DNA of 64,000 nt from Strix aluco (lineage: Eukaryota > Chordata > Aves > Strigiformes > Strigidae). The notes beneath the pieces are model-generated. The model ran no database searches, had not been told where the DNA came from, and was given only the letters and a program-made list of their open reading frames with translations. Below, piece after piece: positions 27,531 through 38,594 of the stretch. The translations under genes were made by a program, and so were the position numbers. The DNA lies in assembly GCF_031877795.1 (NCBI RefSeq), contig NC_133946.1, positions 11,073,144 through 11,137,143 on the forward strand. Direction: 5' to 3'. The first letter of the stretch is position 1; the number at the start of each line of letters is the position of its first letter.

Positions 27531-29194
27531 AGTGAACAGTTAGAGAGCAAACTGGGTACAAATGGTAAAATTTCTGCCTGACAATCCATCCAAAAAAGAG
27601 GTAGGTGCAAGCAGCAGAGGCTGAGGGAGAAACTGGGAGATGTGAATGGAAGGCAAGGTGGAGTTGGGAAGGAGACTTGAAATAAGGAGGTAAAATTCTC
27701 CCTTTGCTGAGGATTTGGTATAGGTTCATTCTTATTGTAGTCACTTTTCTTTGTTTAAAAAAAAAAAAGTTGTAATCCTGGTTCCAGCAAAGTTCTGCCT
27801 GCTCTGAGTGCTTAAAGCGAGGGCAAGCTGAGCTGAGACTGCAGCTCTCCATACCTGAATTTGGCTGGTAGGTTCTGTTTGATGTTTAAAAAGAAAAATT
27901 GTCAGTAAACCTAGAATGGAAGCGTGTTCACTCCCTGGTTGCATGAGGCATCCTTCTGTGTTGTACACGCAGAGACAGGTCCCAGGCTAAGAAGAAAAAA
28001 GGATAGTGCCTCTTTTTTTTTCTTATTTTTTTCTGTATTTGCATAGCCTTTTCCTCTTACTTGTCTAAGCAATGTGCTGGGTTTTGTTTTCAGAATAAAA
28101 TTTATACACAAATACGGTGTTTCTTATTCTCTGAAGAGGTGGCTTAAACCTTGCTGCTGAAGGCTGCACAGGTGAAGGAAAATCCCAGTTTTAGAGGGAA
28201 ACCTGTTAGTGACAACAGCCAACAAGTCAAGCACAGGCCTGAATACAGGAAATTTGAGTTTTAAGCTTCTGGATGCTTTGTAGACATCAAAGATCTGTGG
28301 GTGAACTCTGCCAAGTTACAAAATAAGAAGCTGGGCTTGTTTTGCAGGGGAATTCCATTAACATTGCTAAAATAATCCTGATTTTTAAGCCACCTCTGAA
28401 ATTTTCTTAAATGTAATGTGAAGAATGGCAGCAGCTGCTGCACGTGGAGCTTCTCGAGTTGGCTGGCTGCGACTTGCCGTGAGCGTGGGAAAGGGCACCC
28501 AGAGCAGAGCACCCAAAACTTGCAAGTCTCAGTGGTTTTTCACAGAGTCTTGGCTTAACCTTAATTCCAAGCCCTAAACTGGAGCTATTTTGGCAGGAGG
28601 AAGCCTGGATGTTTCCAGCAAGGGCAGCTGTAGCTGGTGTGCTTTGAGAGGGACATCTTCTCTCCATGAGCACTTATCCCATCACATTATTGGCAAAATC
28701 TGCACCCAGAGAGCCAGGAAAGTGCTGCAGGGAAAATCAGATTTAAAAATCAACTTGAGGGGTGATGTTTTAGCATATGGTCTGTATATTTATATACATA
28801 ACTATATATATATTTAACAAGGCTTCTATCTGCAAGTATTTGTGCTTTCAGCCTGGAATCCTTGTCACTGAGCCACAAGGTTTTTTTCCCTCTGCTGGAA
28901 AAAAACCTGCTCAGACAGTTTAAGTAACTTCTAAACGTCCTTTCACTGGTTTGTGCTTCCTGAGGGAGGAGTGGAGCCCAGGTGAAGGTCTCACTGCAGT
29001 CTTCCCCGGAGGCTGTAAGGTGCAGCCTTGCTGGGCAGGTTAGTTTGAAATCTTGGCTCTTCTGGGATGTTTCAGTGTCCACCATGTCCCCGTCCCTCTG
29101 CCTGTCCTCCCCCTCCCAGGTACCCTCCACCCTCATTACCTTCCATCCAGATTTACGCAGTCACCGGGGTGAGTTATCCCTACACTGTTACAAC

Positions 29195-29310
29195 ACATAG
29201 TAGGCTATACTACTGGTACAGGACAGTATATATGATATAGAGTAGCCCATATTGTATGTTCTGTAGTAGGATATATAGTAGGCTATACACTTATGATACA
29301 CAGGAGACTA
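29195..29310. repeat. AT-rich tract with GTAGGCTATA-type units
   Basis: Short units of the form GTAGGCTATAC, GATATAGAGTAG, GTAGGATATATAG and GTAGGCTATACAC recur within about 115 bases. It looks like a decayed tandem repeat; the unit is about 10-14 bases and not regular. Confidence 0.55.
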
Positions 29311-31445
29311 TCTACTACATGAGTTTCAAATGATAAAGATACTTATCTTTTGAAATGTGTTTATTACATGTAGAAAGCTGTCAGTGAAAAGGGATTGAAA
29401 TTTTTATGACGTTGCTAAGATCTCTGTTGTGTTTAACTGATACTAGCCCAGGAGTCACCGTGCTTCAGACATTTTATCTACTCACATTTCATTTCTTTAT
29501 ATTATGTTATTTCAAAGTGCAGTAATGACAAAAAGCTTAGTATTGTGTTTGCTTGATGTGTACTCTCTTAAATGTTTCAATCTGTAATTTGTCCTAACAG
29601 GAGCTTCATAATTAAATAATCCTGTTTTATCTGTGAATACCTTGTGACCACGTGGAAAAGTACAGTGAAATTCTTTTGTGGTAAGGAAATTAGTGATAAA
29701 AAAAATAATATTTGGAAGTAAGAGTCAGGAAAATGCTTATAGCAAGGAAGTACACTAAGTCAGCAGCAGGAAAAAAAACCTGCAAACTTGCTGTTTTCAA
29801 CCTGACCCTGGTCTCCATAACTGGTTTCAGAGTCCTTCATCCTGCCCACTTCTTGCTGACCTGAACAGCATTTACCTCGTCACGTTATGACATGTCACGT
29901 TGTTACGATGCCAAGAATAGTTCAAGGAATGAGATGGGAATGATGGAGCATTTCTAAGAAAGTTTAACTGCTTTTTCACATACCTTTAATTCGCTTAAAG
30001 AACATTAAAAGTTTGCTGCCTATCATTTTGTCAAGGGATGCACACAAAGTGGCCTTTAAGTGACTAATTTCTCTAATGAGCTTGAAGTAAAATCATGCAC
30101 ACGATCACCCTGATGACAGAAGTGCAGTTCAGTGTTTGTGCACTTGGCCTGTGCTGTTACACCCGGGTACACATTGTGCTTCGTACCTTTGGGTTGAAAT
30201 GCATCTTCCCCTCTGTGGCTTCCCTTGGGGCGTTTGGTGAAGGATGCAGGGGGGATCTCCAGCCACAGAGGTGATCTTGAACTTCAGAAATCAGGTTTTT
30301 TCGAAGTCCAAGCCATGAAAACTATTACACATGCAGGGAGGGAAAGTGATTTCTGTGCACGTTTGACTTTGGTTACAGCACTCACGCTTTCAGCTACCTT
30401 CAACTGGATAGTTTAAGTGAAGCTCTGAAATTGCACAGTTCAAACAGGAGAATAAATTCCAAACCCTAGCATCCTGTTAAGTGTTATTTAGCACACTCAT
30501 ATGGCTTCTTTCCCACCTGTGGCTCAGCACAGATGAAAACTTCCCCCCCTCCACATCAGCACTGAGCAGAGAGGTTAATGAGCCTTGCACAGTAGCTGTG
30601 GGGGACAGGACCCAAGTCCAAACTCCTTCCAGACTCTTCTGAGAGTTCCTAATGATCCCCTCCGTGGCTGGCGTGAAGCTCTTTGCTCACCTCAGATTTA
30701 CTTCAGGGATTTTTTTAGTGATGAGGGCCAAAGAAGTAAATAAACCCAGAAGCTGTCACCCTGCACAAGCTCCTCTGGGACAGTGTCACCACCCACTCTG
30801 GTCAAAAACCGGGTGCCACGCGCTCGGTCTCACTTTGGAGCGTCACATCTGCAAAGTGCTGCTTCCCTCCTCCTGCAGCACCAGTCATTTGAAGAATGGG
30901 GGAAAACAGGTCACATTTCTTCTTTTTGCCTTAGGACGACGCACACATCGCATGCATCGTGGAGGGTGGGTAAGAATGTGGTGTTATACAGGAAAGCAGG
31001 ATTGTAGGCACAGGCTTCAAATGTAGAGCAAGATTAAAGCCCCCCAGCATGCAAGTTTACTGATCCAGGGCAAAAACTCATTAGCAGAATAGACCTAAAC
31101 TGTATTTTCCATATGTCTGAATTTCTAAGCATTATCTTCAGAGCTTTCTAAGTATTTGTCCCCATCTTACTGTGATAAAACCTCTGAGAAAACATTTGAA
31201 AAGCTGCTCTTCTGCCCTGAACATGTGTAAACTGAACAGGGAAGACAGCTGGAAGATGAGCAGGACTGCACTATGCAGCGGCACGGAAAGCCCCGTAGCC
31301 TGGGAGCGTTACACGGGGCTCAGCCCGTGAGGAAATAGTCTTCAAGATATTTCTCTAGAAAGAATAAAAAGACACTGCAAAGCTTAGAGCAACCTTCTGC
31401 TTCTGCCTGTGCTGCAGTATCATTCCTCATTTGCAGAAGGCGAGA

Positions 31446-31573
31446 GCTTGGTCCCAGCAGTAGGGTTGGGTGGATCTGTTACAGATTTTTTGTATATAAG
31501 GATGTTTGTTCTCAAAAGATGTGAAAGGGAAAAGCAGCTGCAGCCAAAACCTAGACATATCCTACCAACTATT
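31446..31573 (+). repeat. Direct repeat, copy 1
   Basis: This copy shares GGGTTGGGTGGATCTGTTA, then TGTATATAAGGATGTTTG, AAAAGCAGCTGCAGCCAAAA and CCTAGACATATCCTACCA with copy 2 at 32026-32163, 580 bases downstream in the same orientation. The family is not recognised. The core around ATATAAGG or ACATAAAG could be a TATA-like element, so a terminal repeat of an old element is possible but unproven. Confidence 0.85.
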
Positions 31574-32025
31574 TCTATGTTGGAACCTCATAAATATTTG
31601 TAAAGTGAAAACTGTCTGTTAGAGATACATGTAAGAATCTGGTTTTGTACCAGAGAAGTGGAGAGCAGCGATATATCTGAAGCATGAGACAGCCACCCTG
31701 AGGGGAACCGCTAAACCCAAGAATGACGATTAAGTAACACACTCGGTGGCACCAGCTGCGTGAGCAGAACTGCCAGGCATCACCCACGGCACCTGTGCAG
31801 CCCCGGGACTGTGCTGCAGGGGGAACAGCAACATCCCCTGTTTCGGTAAGTCCCAATCGCACCTTTACAAAAGGTATTACAAGTAGCTTTGAACCTCAGG
31901 AGCCAGCTGAGCATTTGGTCTTGTTATTTCAGAGAAATAGTTTATCCTCTCTCCCTGCTGCAGGAGGGGAATTGCAGGGATGATCCATGAGGAAGAGGTT
32001 TTACTGATGGGGTGGTTGATTAAAG

Positions 32026-32163
32026 CTTCGTCCCAGCAGTGGGGTTGGGTGGATCTGTTATGGATTTTTGTACATAAAGATGTTTGAGTGTTCTCAAAAA
32101 AAAAAAAAATGTTCATTTAGTGGAAAAGCAGCTGCAGCCAAAACCTAGAAATATCCTACCAGC
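32026..32163 (+). repeat. Direct repeat, copy 2
   Basis: This is the second copy of the 130-base direct repeat. It has an added A run of about 14 in the middle (32096-32109), which accounts for its greater length. It lies about 1.2 kb before the first olfactory receptor gene. Confidence 0.85.
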
Positions 32164-33406
32164 TATCAATCTTTTGCTCAGATTTTGCTCTTTCCCTGTT
32201 CTTCAGCTCAAGTACCACACCATCGCCTGCCTGCTTTGTAGTTCATGTTGTTTTCACTACCAGTTGGGGTTTTTCACCCTTATATTTTCTGTTCTAAACA
32301 AAGATTTCCACTACTATCACACTGATAATATTGTTAATTAATACCAGTACCACTATTGATACCAGAAGCAAGTCTTTCAGGATTCCTAACATCTGCTGTG
32401 CTCTGCCAGAAAGAGTAACTGGCACTGGAGGGGCTTGATTAGAAAAAAAATCCTGGGTGCAAGGTGGTGTGGGGTTCAAAAATAAAGGCACCAGTTTTCT
32501 TTCTGCTATATGGAGCCTTCTGATAAGTGGTTTATTTTTTTTTTTTCCCCTCACCTCCTGGATTCCCATGAATACAGCTAACAGCTTTCTATTACATATA
32601 TAACACATCACGTACAATTCATTTCTCAGTCTCACAATTGTGAAAAGCAGCCTGAAAATGCCTTCCTTCCCTACCTTGAGTGGAAAAAAAACATGTAAAT
32701 AATAGTTGAGCTGGATCAGATAAAAAATTTGAGTGTAATAAAACCCTGTTTCACTGTGATTTGCAACACTGGGGGGAATATTTCCCTCTGTGCTGGAACC
32801 TGACCAAGATTATCGACAGAAATGTGGCAGCTCAGCCTGTTCTTGCTACACTTGACCAGGAATTTCTGTCCCAGGCTGCCAAGTGACCCTCCCAAGTGCC
32901 CCGCAGCTCGCTTGCTGAGTTGGTGTGAGCAGCTGGGGCAAAGCTGAGCAGAGGGCACGGCGCATTTGGGGCACCCAGGGTTGGCATAACTCATTTTGTT
33001 CAGTCTTCTCATGAAGAAAATTAAATACACTCCCTTTTTCTGCCTCCTATTCTAATGAAGCAAGGTGACAGGTTAAATTCTTCACTGCTTCTCCAGTTTT
33101 CAAATCATTCAATATTGGTTGTTTTTTTTAAAAAAAAAAAATATTTTTTTGATTCAGCCTCCTGATTAAAGGGAGTAAGGACAAAATGCAATTTCTGAAA
33201 GGTTTTGGATGAGTTGCTCTGCCTGTGAGGATTTATTGAGACCCTAAGCACAGGTCGATGTTATCTCAAGTATCAATGTACTTTCAACGGACAGCCTAAC
33301 GGAGCACGTGCTGATAGCAGCATCCTCAGCAGGCCATGCCATCGCTCTTCTCTATTTCACTCTTTCTCCTCCTTCCGACAGGTGTGCTGCTACGAAGTGC
33401 AGTAAT

Positions 33407-34375
33407 ATGGCTCAAGGCAATCACACCATGGTGACCCACTTCATCCTCCTAGGACTGACAAGTGAGCCTAAGCTGCAGACTCCTCTCTTCTTCATCTTCT
33501 TCACGATTTCTCTCATCACGCTGATGGACAATCTTGGGCTGATCATGCTGATCAAGACAAACCCCCAGCTGCACACCCCCATGTACTTCTTCCTCTGCAA
33601 TCTGTCTGTTGTTGATCTTTGCTACTCCTCTGTCTTCTCTCCAAAGCTGCTTGTTGGCTTCTTGGTGGAAAAGAAAACCATTTCTTACTCTGCCTGCTTT
33701 GTCCAGCATTTCTTTTTCCTTGTGTTTGTGACCACAGAGGTGCTCTTGCTGGCTGTGATGGCATACGACCGCTACGTAGCCATTTGCAACCCGCTGCTCT
33801 ACGTTATTTCCATGCCCAAGAGGGTCTGCATTCAGTTGGTGGCCGGGTCGTACCTTGGGGGGATTTTGAACTCATCAATCCAAACGTGCTGCTTGCTGCT
33901 GTTGCCTTTTTGTGGACCCAACGTCATCAACCATTACTTCTGTGACACTAACCCTCTGCTGAAACTCACCTGCTCTGATGACCACCTCAACGAGCTTTTG
34001 CTTGTAACCCTCAACGGGACCATTTCCATGTCTGTGCTCATCATCATCCTCATCTCCTATGTGCACATCCTCTTCTCCATCCTGAGGATGAGGTCTGCCG
34101 AAGGAAGGCACAAAGCCTTCTCCACCTGTGCCTCCCACCTCCTGACTGTGACCTTGTTCTACGTGCCCGCAGGGCTGAGCCACATGCAACCAGGCTCCAA
34201 GTACTCGCTGGAGATGGAGAAAGTCACTGCCCTGTTTTATACCCTGGTCATCCCGATGCTCAACCCTCTGATCTACAGCTTGAGGAACAAGGATGTCAAG
34301 GATGCACTTAGAAAAGCAACAGCAAATAATATTTTTGTGAGTTGCCTGCTGACCAAACTGACCCCAATCAGTTGA
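33407..34375 (+). CDS. Class II olfactory receptor, intact (OR-1)
   Basis: This is a seven-transmembrane odorant receptor, expected in the cilia of olfactory neurons and coupled to G-olf. The intact single coding exon gives 322 residues. The start chosen is [17 protein letters not shown] with an N-terminal glycosylation site; an in-frame ATG at 33308 would add 33 non-receptor-like residues. The acceptor-like TCCGACAG at 33374-33381 just upstream fits the usual 5'UTR intron. Family motifs are [15 protein letters not shown] (TM2), [15 protein letters not shown] (TM3 end), [10 protein letters not shown] (TM6) and [12 protein letters not shown] (TM7). Oddities are MDNLG instead of the TM1 GN motif and a diverged third outer loop ([13 protein letters not shown]). 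It resembles the family 5/8/9 group; no exact subfamily is claimed. Confidence 0.96.
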   Translation: MAQGNHTMVTHFILLGLTSEPKLQTPLFFIFFTISLITLMDNLGLIMLIKTNPQLHTPMYFFLCNLSVVDLCYSSVFSPKLLVGFLVEKKTISYSACFVQHFFFLVFVTTEVLLLAVMAYDRYVAICNPLLYVISMPKRVCIQLVAGSYLGGILNSSIQTCCLLLLPFCGPNVINHYFCDTNPLLKLTCSDDHLNELLLVTLNGTISMSVLIIILISYVHILFSILRMRSAEGRHKAFSTCASHLLTVTLFYVPAGLSHMQPGSKYSLEMEKVTALFYTLVIPMLNPLIYSLRNKDVKDALRKATANNIFVSCLLTKLTPIS

Positions 34376-37300
34376 TAAAACCCCTGCTGCTTCCCTTTTT
34401 TAAATAGTCTTAAGTCAGCTGTCCAGAGGAGTAAGGAACAACTTCTATTTACAGAAGCAGGTACAGCAAATTTTAAGCATGCTTTAAAATCTGCAGAGAC
34501 TCAATGTTACCAAACATCCAGCCATTACAGGCCTCTGATAAACATTTCCTTGTCATCTCTTGGGGTTTTTTCCTGTAAAATGATGTCATATCATGGGAGG
34601 TGGTAAAAATAAGCTCATAAGGAATTTCCCTCTTAAGCATAGCTTCTTAAGAAGTTGCACTGATTCCTCCAGAGGCAAGTTTAAGGACTGGAGGCTTTTG
34701 GGGAGGTATATCCAAAAAACACCACCAAAAAAGCCACCGCACACCTCACTTTGGGCTAACTACAAGGAAAAAAATTTCTTTTGCTTCCAGGGGAATGTGC
34801 TATGGAAAGTAAGAAAAGGGAGGAGAAGCAGAGACCACTGAGCTGCTGGGGGATGAGAGCAGCAAGTGCTGTGCTCTAGCATCAGGAAGATGCAAAATCG
34901 GTGAGTGACCAGAACGCCCCAGCATGGCTGTGTCTGTGCTGAAAAACCTCGGCTGCTTTGCCTCCAGCCCTGGAGGGACCTTCCACCGTGCAGCTGGGAG
35001 GTTTCCCTGCTGAACTCCCAGGCATTTTCCTCCCTGGGGGATGAAAGCTGCAGCTTGTCTCTGCCTGTACCCAACAGCATAGCAGGGCTCTTGGCCACCC
35101 GCATGGATCTCATCCTACACCTTGCTTCCTACAGCTGCAAGACGTTTAACTCAGCCAAACAGGTTTGTTCTGTGAGAGAAACAGGCTTCATCTTCCATCT
35201 GCTTTAGGAGGAGAAGCAGCAGCAGCTGGGAGTGGTATTTCTCCCTATTAGCAAGGGGTTTAGCAGGATTGACTGTAACTAGCAATGAAGAAATTTCTCC
35301 CTGCTATTTTCTTGTCATGGGGTGGTTGTAAATTATATTTCCTCCCAGCTGACTCTTCCCCAAGACAGCTGTAAGGCTGAGAAGGTGCCACGAAGGGATG
35401 CTGCAGAATCTCATGCTCTCCAGAGCAGAGACAACTGACCATGACCCAAGAGAGACCCTGAGCAAGAACTGGGATGCCACGTCCCCACAGAGAGAAGAGC
35501 GAGGTCACCTGCCACTTAATGTTAATTTGTACATGGCTGCATCTGAGTTAGTCCAGACATTGTTTTTTTCATAGCAAAAATAAAAAATAAATACTCCTAG
35601 CATGATTTCTTTTAGATGGCAATAGAAGCCATGACCTAAGCACACCCACTGTATTGTTATACCAATAATCCAAACCTTTTTTTTTTTTTAATCTCAGATG
35701 CAAGATTGTGGATACCTTGTATAGAGTAAAATAAAAATCTATCCAGAGCATGCAGCTGAGCAGGGGCCATTTTTCTTAAAAGCCAGCCACAGGAAAAGGT
35801 GGGGGGCAGGAGATCTTTGTAACACTTACCTTCCGTAACAGCTTGCTTTATCCTCAGCTTGGACACTACAGGGTCTTGTCTCACGTTAGGAGTTGTTCAC
35901 TCTATTTGCATAATGCAACATGGCTCGGGGAGCAGCGAGGACCAGTTACTCCCTAGGGAAGGCAAACTGGGAGCTGAAGGTGGCCACGACACAGGGCACG
36001 GTCCCACAGCACCCAGCACAGCAGCAGCTCCCATTGATAGCCCAGGGGAAACCGAGGGCCAAATTCAAGCCAGGAAAGCTGAAGACCAGGACAAAGAACA
36101 GCTACAGCCCAGCTCTGGAAGTGGTTAAAGACCTAGGGCTGAGCTTAAATAGTGCCCGAGCCTGGGGCAGAGTGTGGGTGGAGGCCCCAGGTGATGCTGG
36201 CCATGGCAATTACGGTGGGTGCACTCCCTGATGTCTCAGGGAGAGGGGAACTGGGTTTTTTCCCCACCCAGGCCCTGAACACAGCCCCAGCACCATATCC
36301 AGCATGCTCTGAGGTGTCCCCATGCCCAGGGGGTGGAAGGACAGAGCAGAGAGGAGCGATGAGCTTGTGATTCTTGTCCCTCCTCCTGAGTCATGCAGAA
36401 TAAGGTGCTTCAGATGTCACATTCTCATTTTCTTGGGGAAATTGTCCAAACGTCTCTACTTTTCATGAAAACTCCATTGCAAGCTTTGATTAAAAGCTTT
36501 ATAATTTCACTTAAAGCTGGTTTTAACTGGTTGCTGTTGCATTCATTCATTATTCATTACAGTTCTTTTAGGAAGACTACGGTTTACAAAGCTACTTATT
36601 TTAAAACATAAAATTTATTCACTTTGTCATTATACAAGCTACATGTTCTTCCAGGAATTGTGTAGTTCATTAAACATACAAGGTGTGTTTCGATTAGGTG
36701 TTAAAAAACCTTTCTCTGCTTTTTTAAAGCATCTTCCACCTCAGCCACGCAATGACATTCAGAAGAGTCATAACTCAGTCACACAAGGCATGAACCTGAT
36801 ACTGATCATCCAAAAAGGAAAAGATTAGTAGATGTAAAGACAACACGTCTCAAGAAGATTTTGGGTGGGACACAATTCTGGCAACGTGCTAATGTACGTG
36901 TGCCCCCAACAAGTCGTTAGCACAGCTCCAGGTCCCCTGAGCCAGGCCCATGGCTTTGTGCTTTCTGATGGTTCTTCTAGACATTGGTCAAAAATTGCAT
37001 CTGAGGCCACAGCTGGACCTTCCCCCGGATAGTCACATTCCTCCCTGCTGTCACCAGGTCACTCACATCGGATAAACATCCCCCTCTCATCAGGGTCACC
37101 TCCGGCAGCGTCCTGCAACCCTCTCAGCCCCTTCTTCTACAGACAACCGCTATGTCCCACTTGCAGCCTTTACGAAGGGGACCTCACTGATGCCTGTCTC
37201 AGCAAAGCCTTCCTAAGACAAGGTTTAATAATGCTCCTAGAAAAATTCAGAGTCTGGCCCACATTGCAGCTCTCCATATATCACTGACTTAAACAGATTC

Positions 37301-37640
37301 TTCAAGCTTATTTAGGAAAAATGATTATGAAGCAGGCAAGGGAAATATTAGTAATTATTTACCTCCAATTTGAGCATCCTTTTCGTGGGCAATATTTTCA
37401 GTTAACACAATTTAGACACAAAACATCGTGGTACTGTTTCATTTTTGCTAGGAAAGCATTGACAACTGTTAATTATTGAAGGCTCACACCACAATTAAAA
37501 TAAATTGACATAGTTTGAAGAGAACGATTTGTTATGGTGGTTCTCCATACCCTCTGCTGTGTGATCTCTTTATCTCTACGCAGACCAGTAATGACCGATA
37601 ATGCACATTCCTTCATTACCCAAGAGCTGAAAATGCATTT
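34376..37640. other. Intergenic, olfactory cluster
   Basis: There is no gene. Near 36085-36230 is a repeat shared with 59140-59279. The rest is AT-rich unique-looking sequence. I looked for receptor fragments (MAYDRY, PMYFFL, IYSLRN codons) on both strands and found none. Confidence 0.75.
36085..36230 (+). repeat. Unidentified dispersed repeat, copy 1
   Basis: This shares GGGCTGAGCTTAAATAG and TGGAGGCCCCAGGTGA with 59140-59279 in the same orientation, plus patchy similarity upstream. TTAAATA is TATA-like, so an LTR fossil is conceivable, but neither the ends nor a family can be recognised. Confidence 0.65.
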
Positions 37641-38594
37641 TCAAAGCCTGGATAGACATGGCACCAACTTTCGCACCCACAACCTCCTCAGGGCCCCCTT
37701 CACCTCCTTGTTCCTCAGGCTGTAGATGAGGGGGTTGAGGGTGGGGGTCAGGACAGTGTAACACACTGAAACCAGCTTTGCCTGATCCCACGCACACGCC
37801 TTGTGAGGCTGGACGTAGGTGAGCATCCCCGGTGCGTAGAAGATGGTGATGGCAGCCAGGTGGGAGGTGCAGGTAGAGAAAGCTTTAAGCTTCCTCTTGG
37901 TCAAAGGGATGTGCAGGATGGTGTGAAGGATGCAGGTGTAGGAAACCAGGATCATCAGGGCAGAGCCCATGATGTTAAGTCCAGCATTGGAGACATGCAG
38001 GATCTCGTTTGTGCGGGTGTCAGAGCAGGAGAGCTGCAGGATCGTGGGCAGCTCGCAGAAGAAGTGGTTGATGCTCCTGGCCCGGCAGAAGGACAACCTC
38101 CCCGCCAGGACAGTGTGCCCAAGGGAGGTGAGGGAGCCCGTGGTGTACACCAGCACCATCATGCCGGAGCAACGCGCCCTGGTCATGGTGGTGGTGTAAA
38201 GCAGCGGCTTGCACACAGCTGTGTATCGGTCATAAGCCATCACCCCCAGGAGGAAGCACTCACAGATGATCAGAGCAAGGAAAAAATATATCTGGGCAAA
38301 ACAACCCAAAAAAGAGATGTGGCTGCTCCCTAGCAGGAAGGTCTCCAGCGCTTTTGGGATGATAGCAGAGGAAAGGCAAAAATCTATGAAAGATAAGTGG
38401 GTCAGGAAGAAATACATGGGGGTGTGGAGCTGGGGGTCGGCGTTGATTAGCAGGATCATCATCAGGTTCCCCAGTGCCATTAAAACATACAGGGATAAGA
38501 AAATTGTGAAAATGGTGGTTTGTAGCTCTGGGACATCAGAGAAGCCCAAGAGGATGAAGCCAGACAAAACAGTGATGTTTTCTCCATCCATCAT
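37641..38594 (-). CDS. Class II olfactory receptor, intact (OR-2)
   Basis: This is an intact 317-residue odorant receptor on the minus strand. It starts MMDGENITVLSGFILLGF with two Met codons in a row (the second may be the start) and an NIT glycosylation site. Motifs seen are GNLMMILLI (TM1), [15 protein letters not shown] (TM2), MAYDRYTAVCKPLLY (TM3), KAFSTCTSHLAAIT (TM6) and [13 protein letters not shown] (TM7). Oddities are PTLNP for the usual PMLNP, LTKRKLKAF in the third inner loop where most relatives have RSAEGR-type residues, and a diverged third outer loop (TYVQPHKACAWDQAK). It is the most diverged of the six and probably a separate subfamily within the class II group. Confidence 0.95.
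   Translation of the reverse strand: MMDGENITVLSGFILLGFSDVPELQTTIFTIFLSLYVLMALGNLMMILLINADPQLHTPMYFFLTHLSFIDFCLSSAIIPKALETFLLGSSHISFLGCFAQIYFFLALIICECFLLGVMAYDRYTAVCKPLLYTTTMTRARCSGMMVLVYTTGSLTSLGHTVLAGRLSFCRARSINHFFCELPTILQLSCSDTRTNEILHVSNAGLNIMGSALMILVSYTCILHTILHIPLTKRKLKAFSTCTSHLAAITIFYAPGMLTYVQPHKACAWDQAKLVSVCYTVLTPTLNPLIYSLRNKEVKGALRRLWVRKLVPCLSRL

Larger units (their letters stand above)
27162..33406. other. FEN1 3'UTR and gene-free stretch up to the first olfactory receptor
   Basis: The first 370 bases are probably FEN1 3'UTR. Beyond that I see no conserved coding sequence. Base composition shifts to AT-rich from about 27.5 kb. The stretch holds a GTAGGCTATA-type tract at 29195-29310, a direct repeat pair at 31446 and 32026, and many A/T runs. 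Open frames here are short and unconvincing. Confidence 0.8.

Noticed and set aside
33308-33406. Longer N terminus for OR-1
   Set aside because: The extra 33 residues do not look like a receptor N terminus, and an acceptor-like site lies between the two ATGs.
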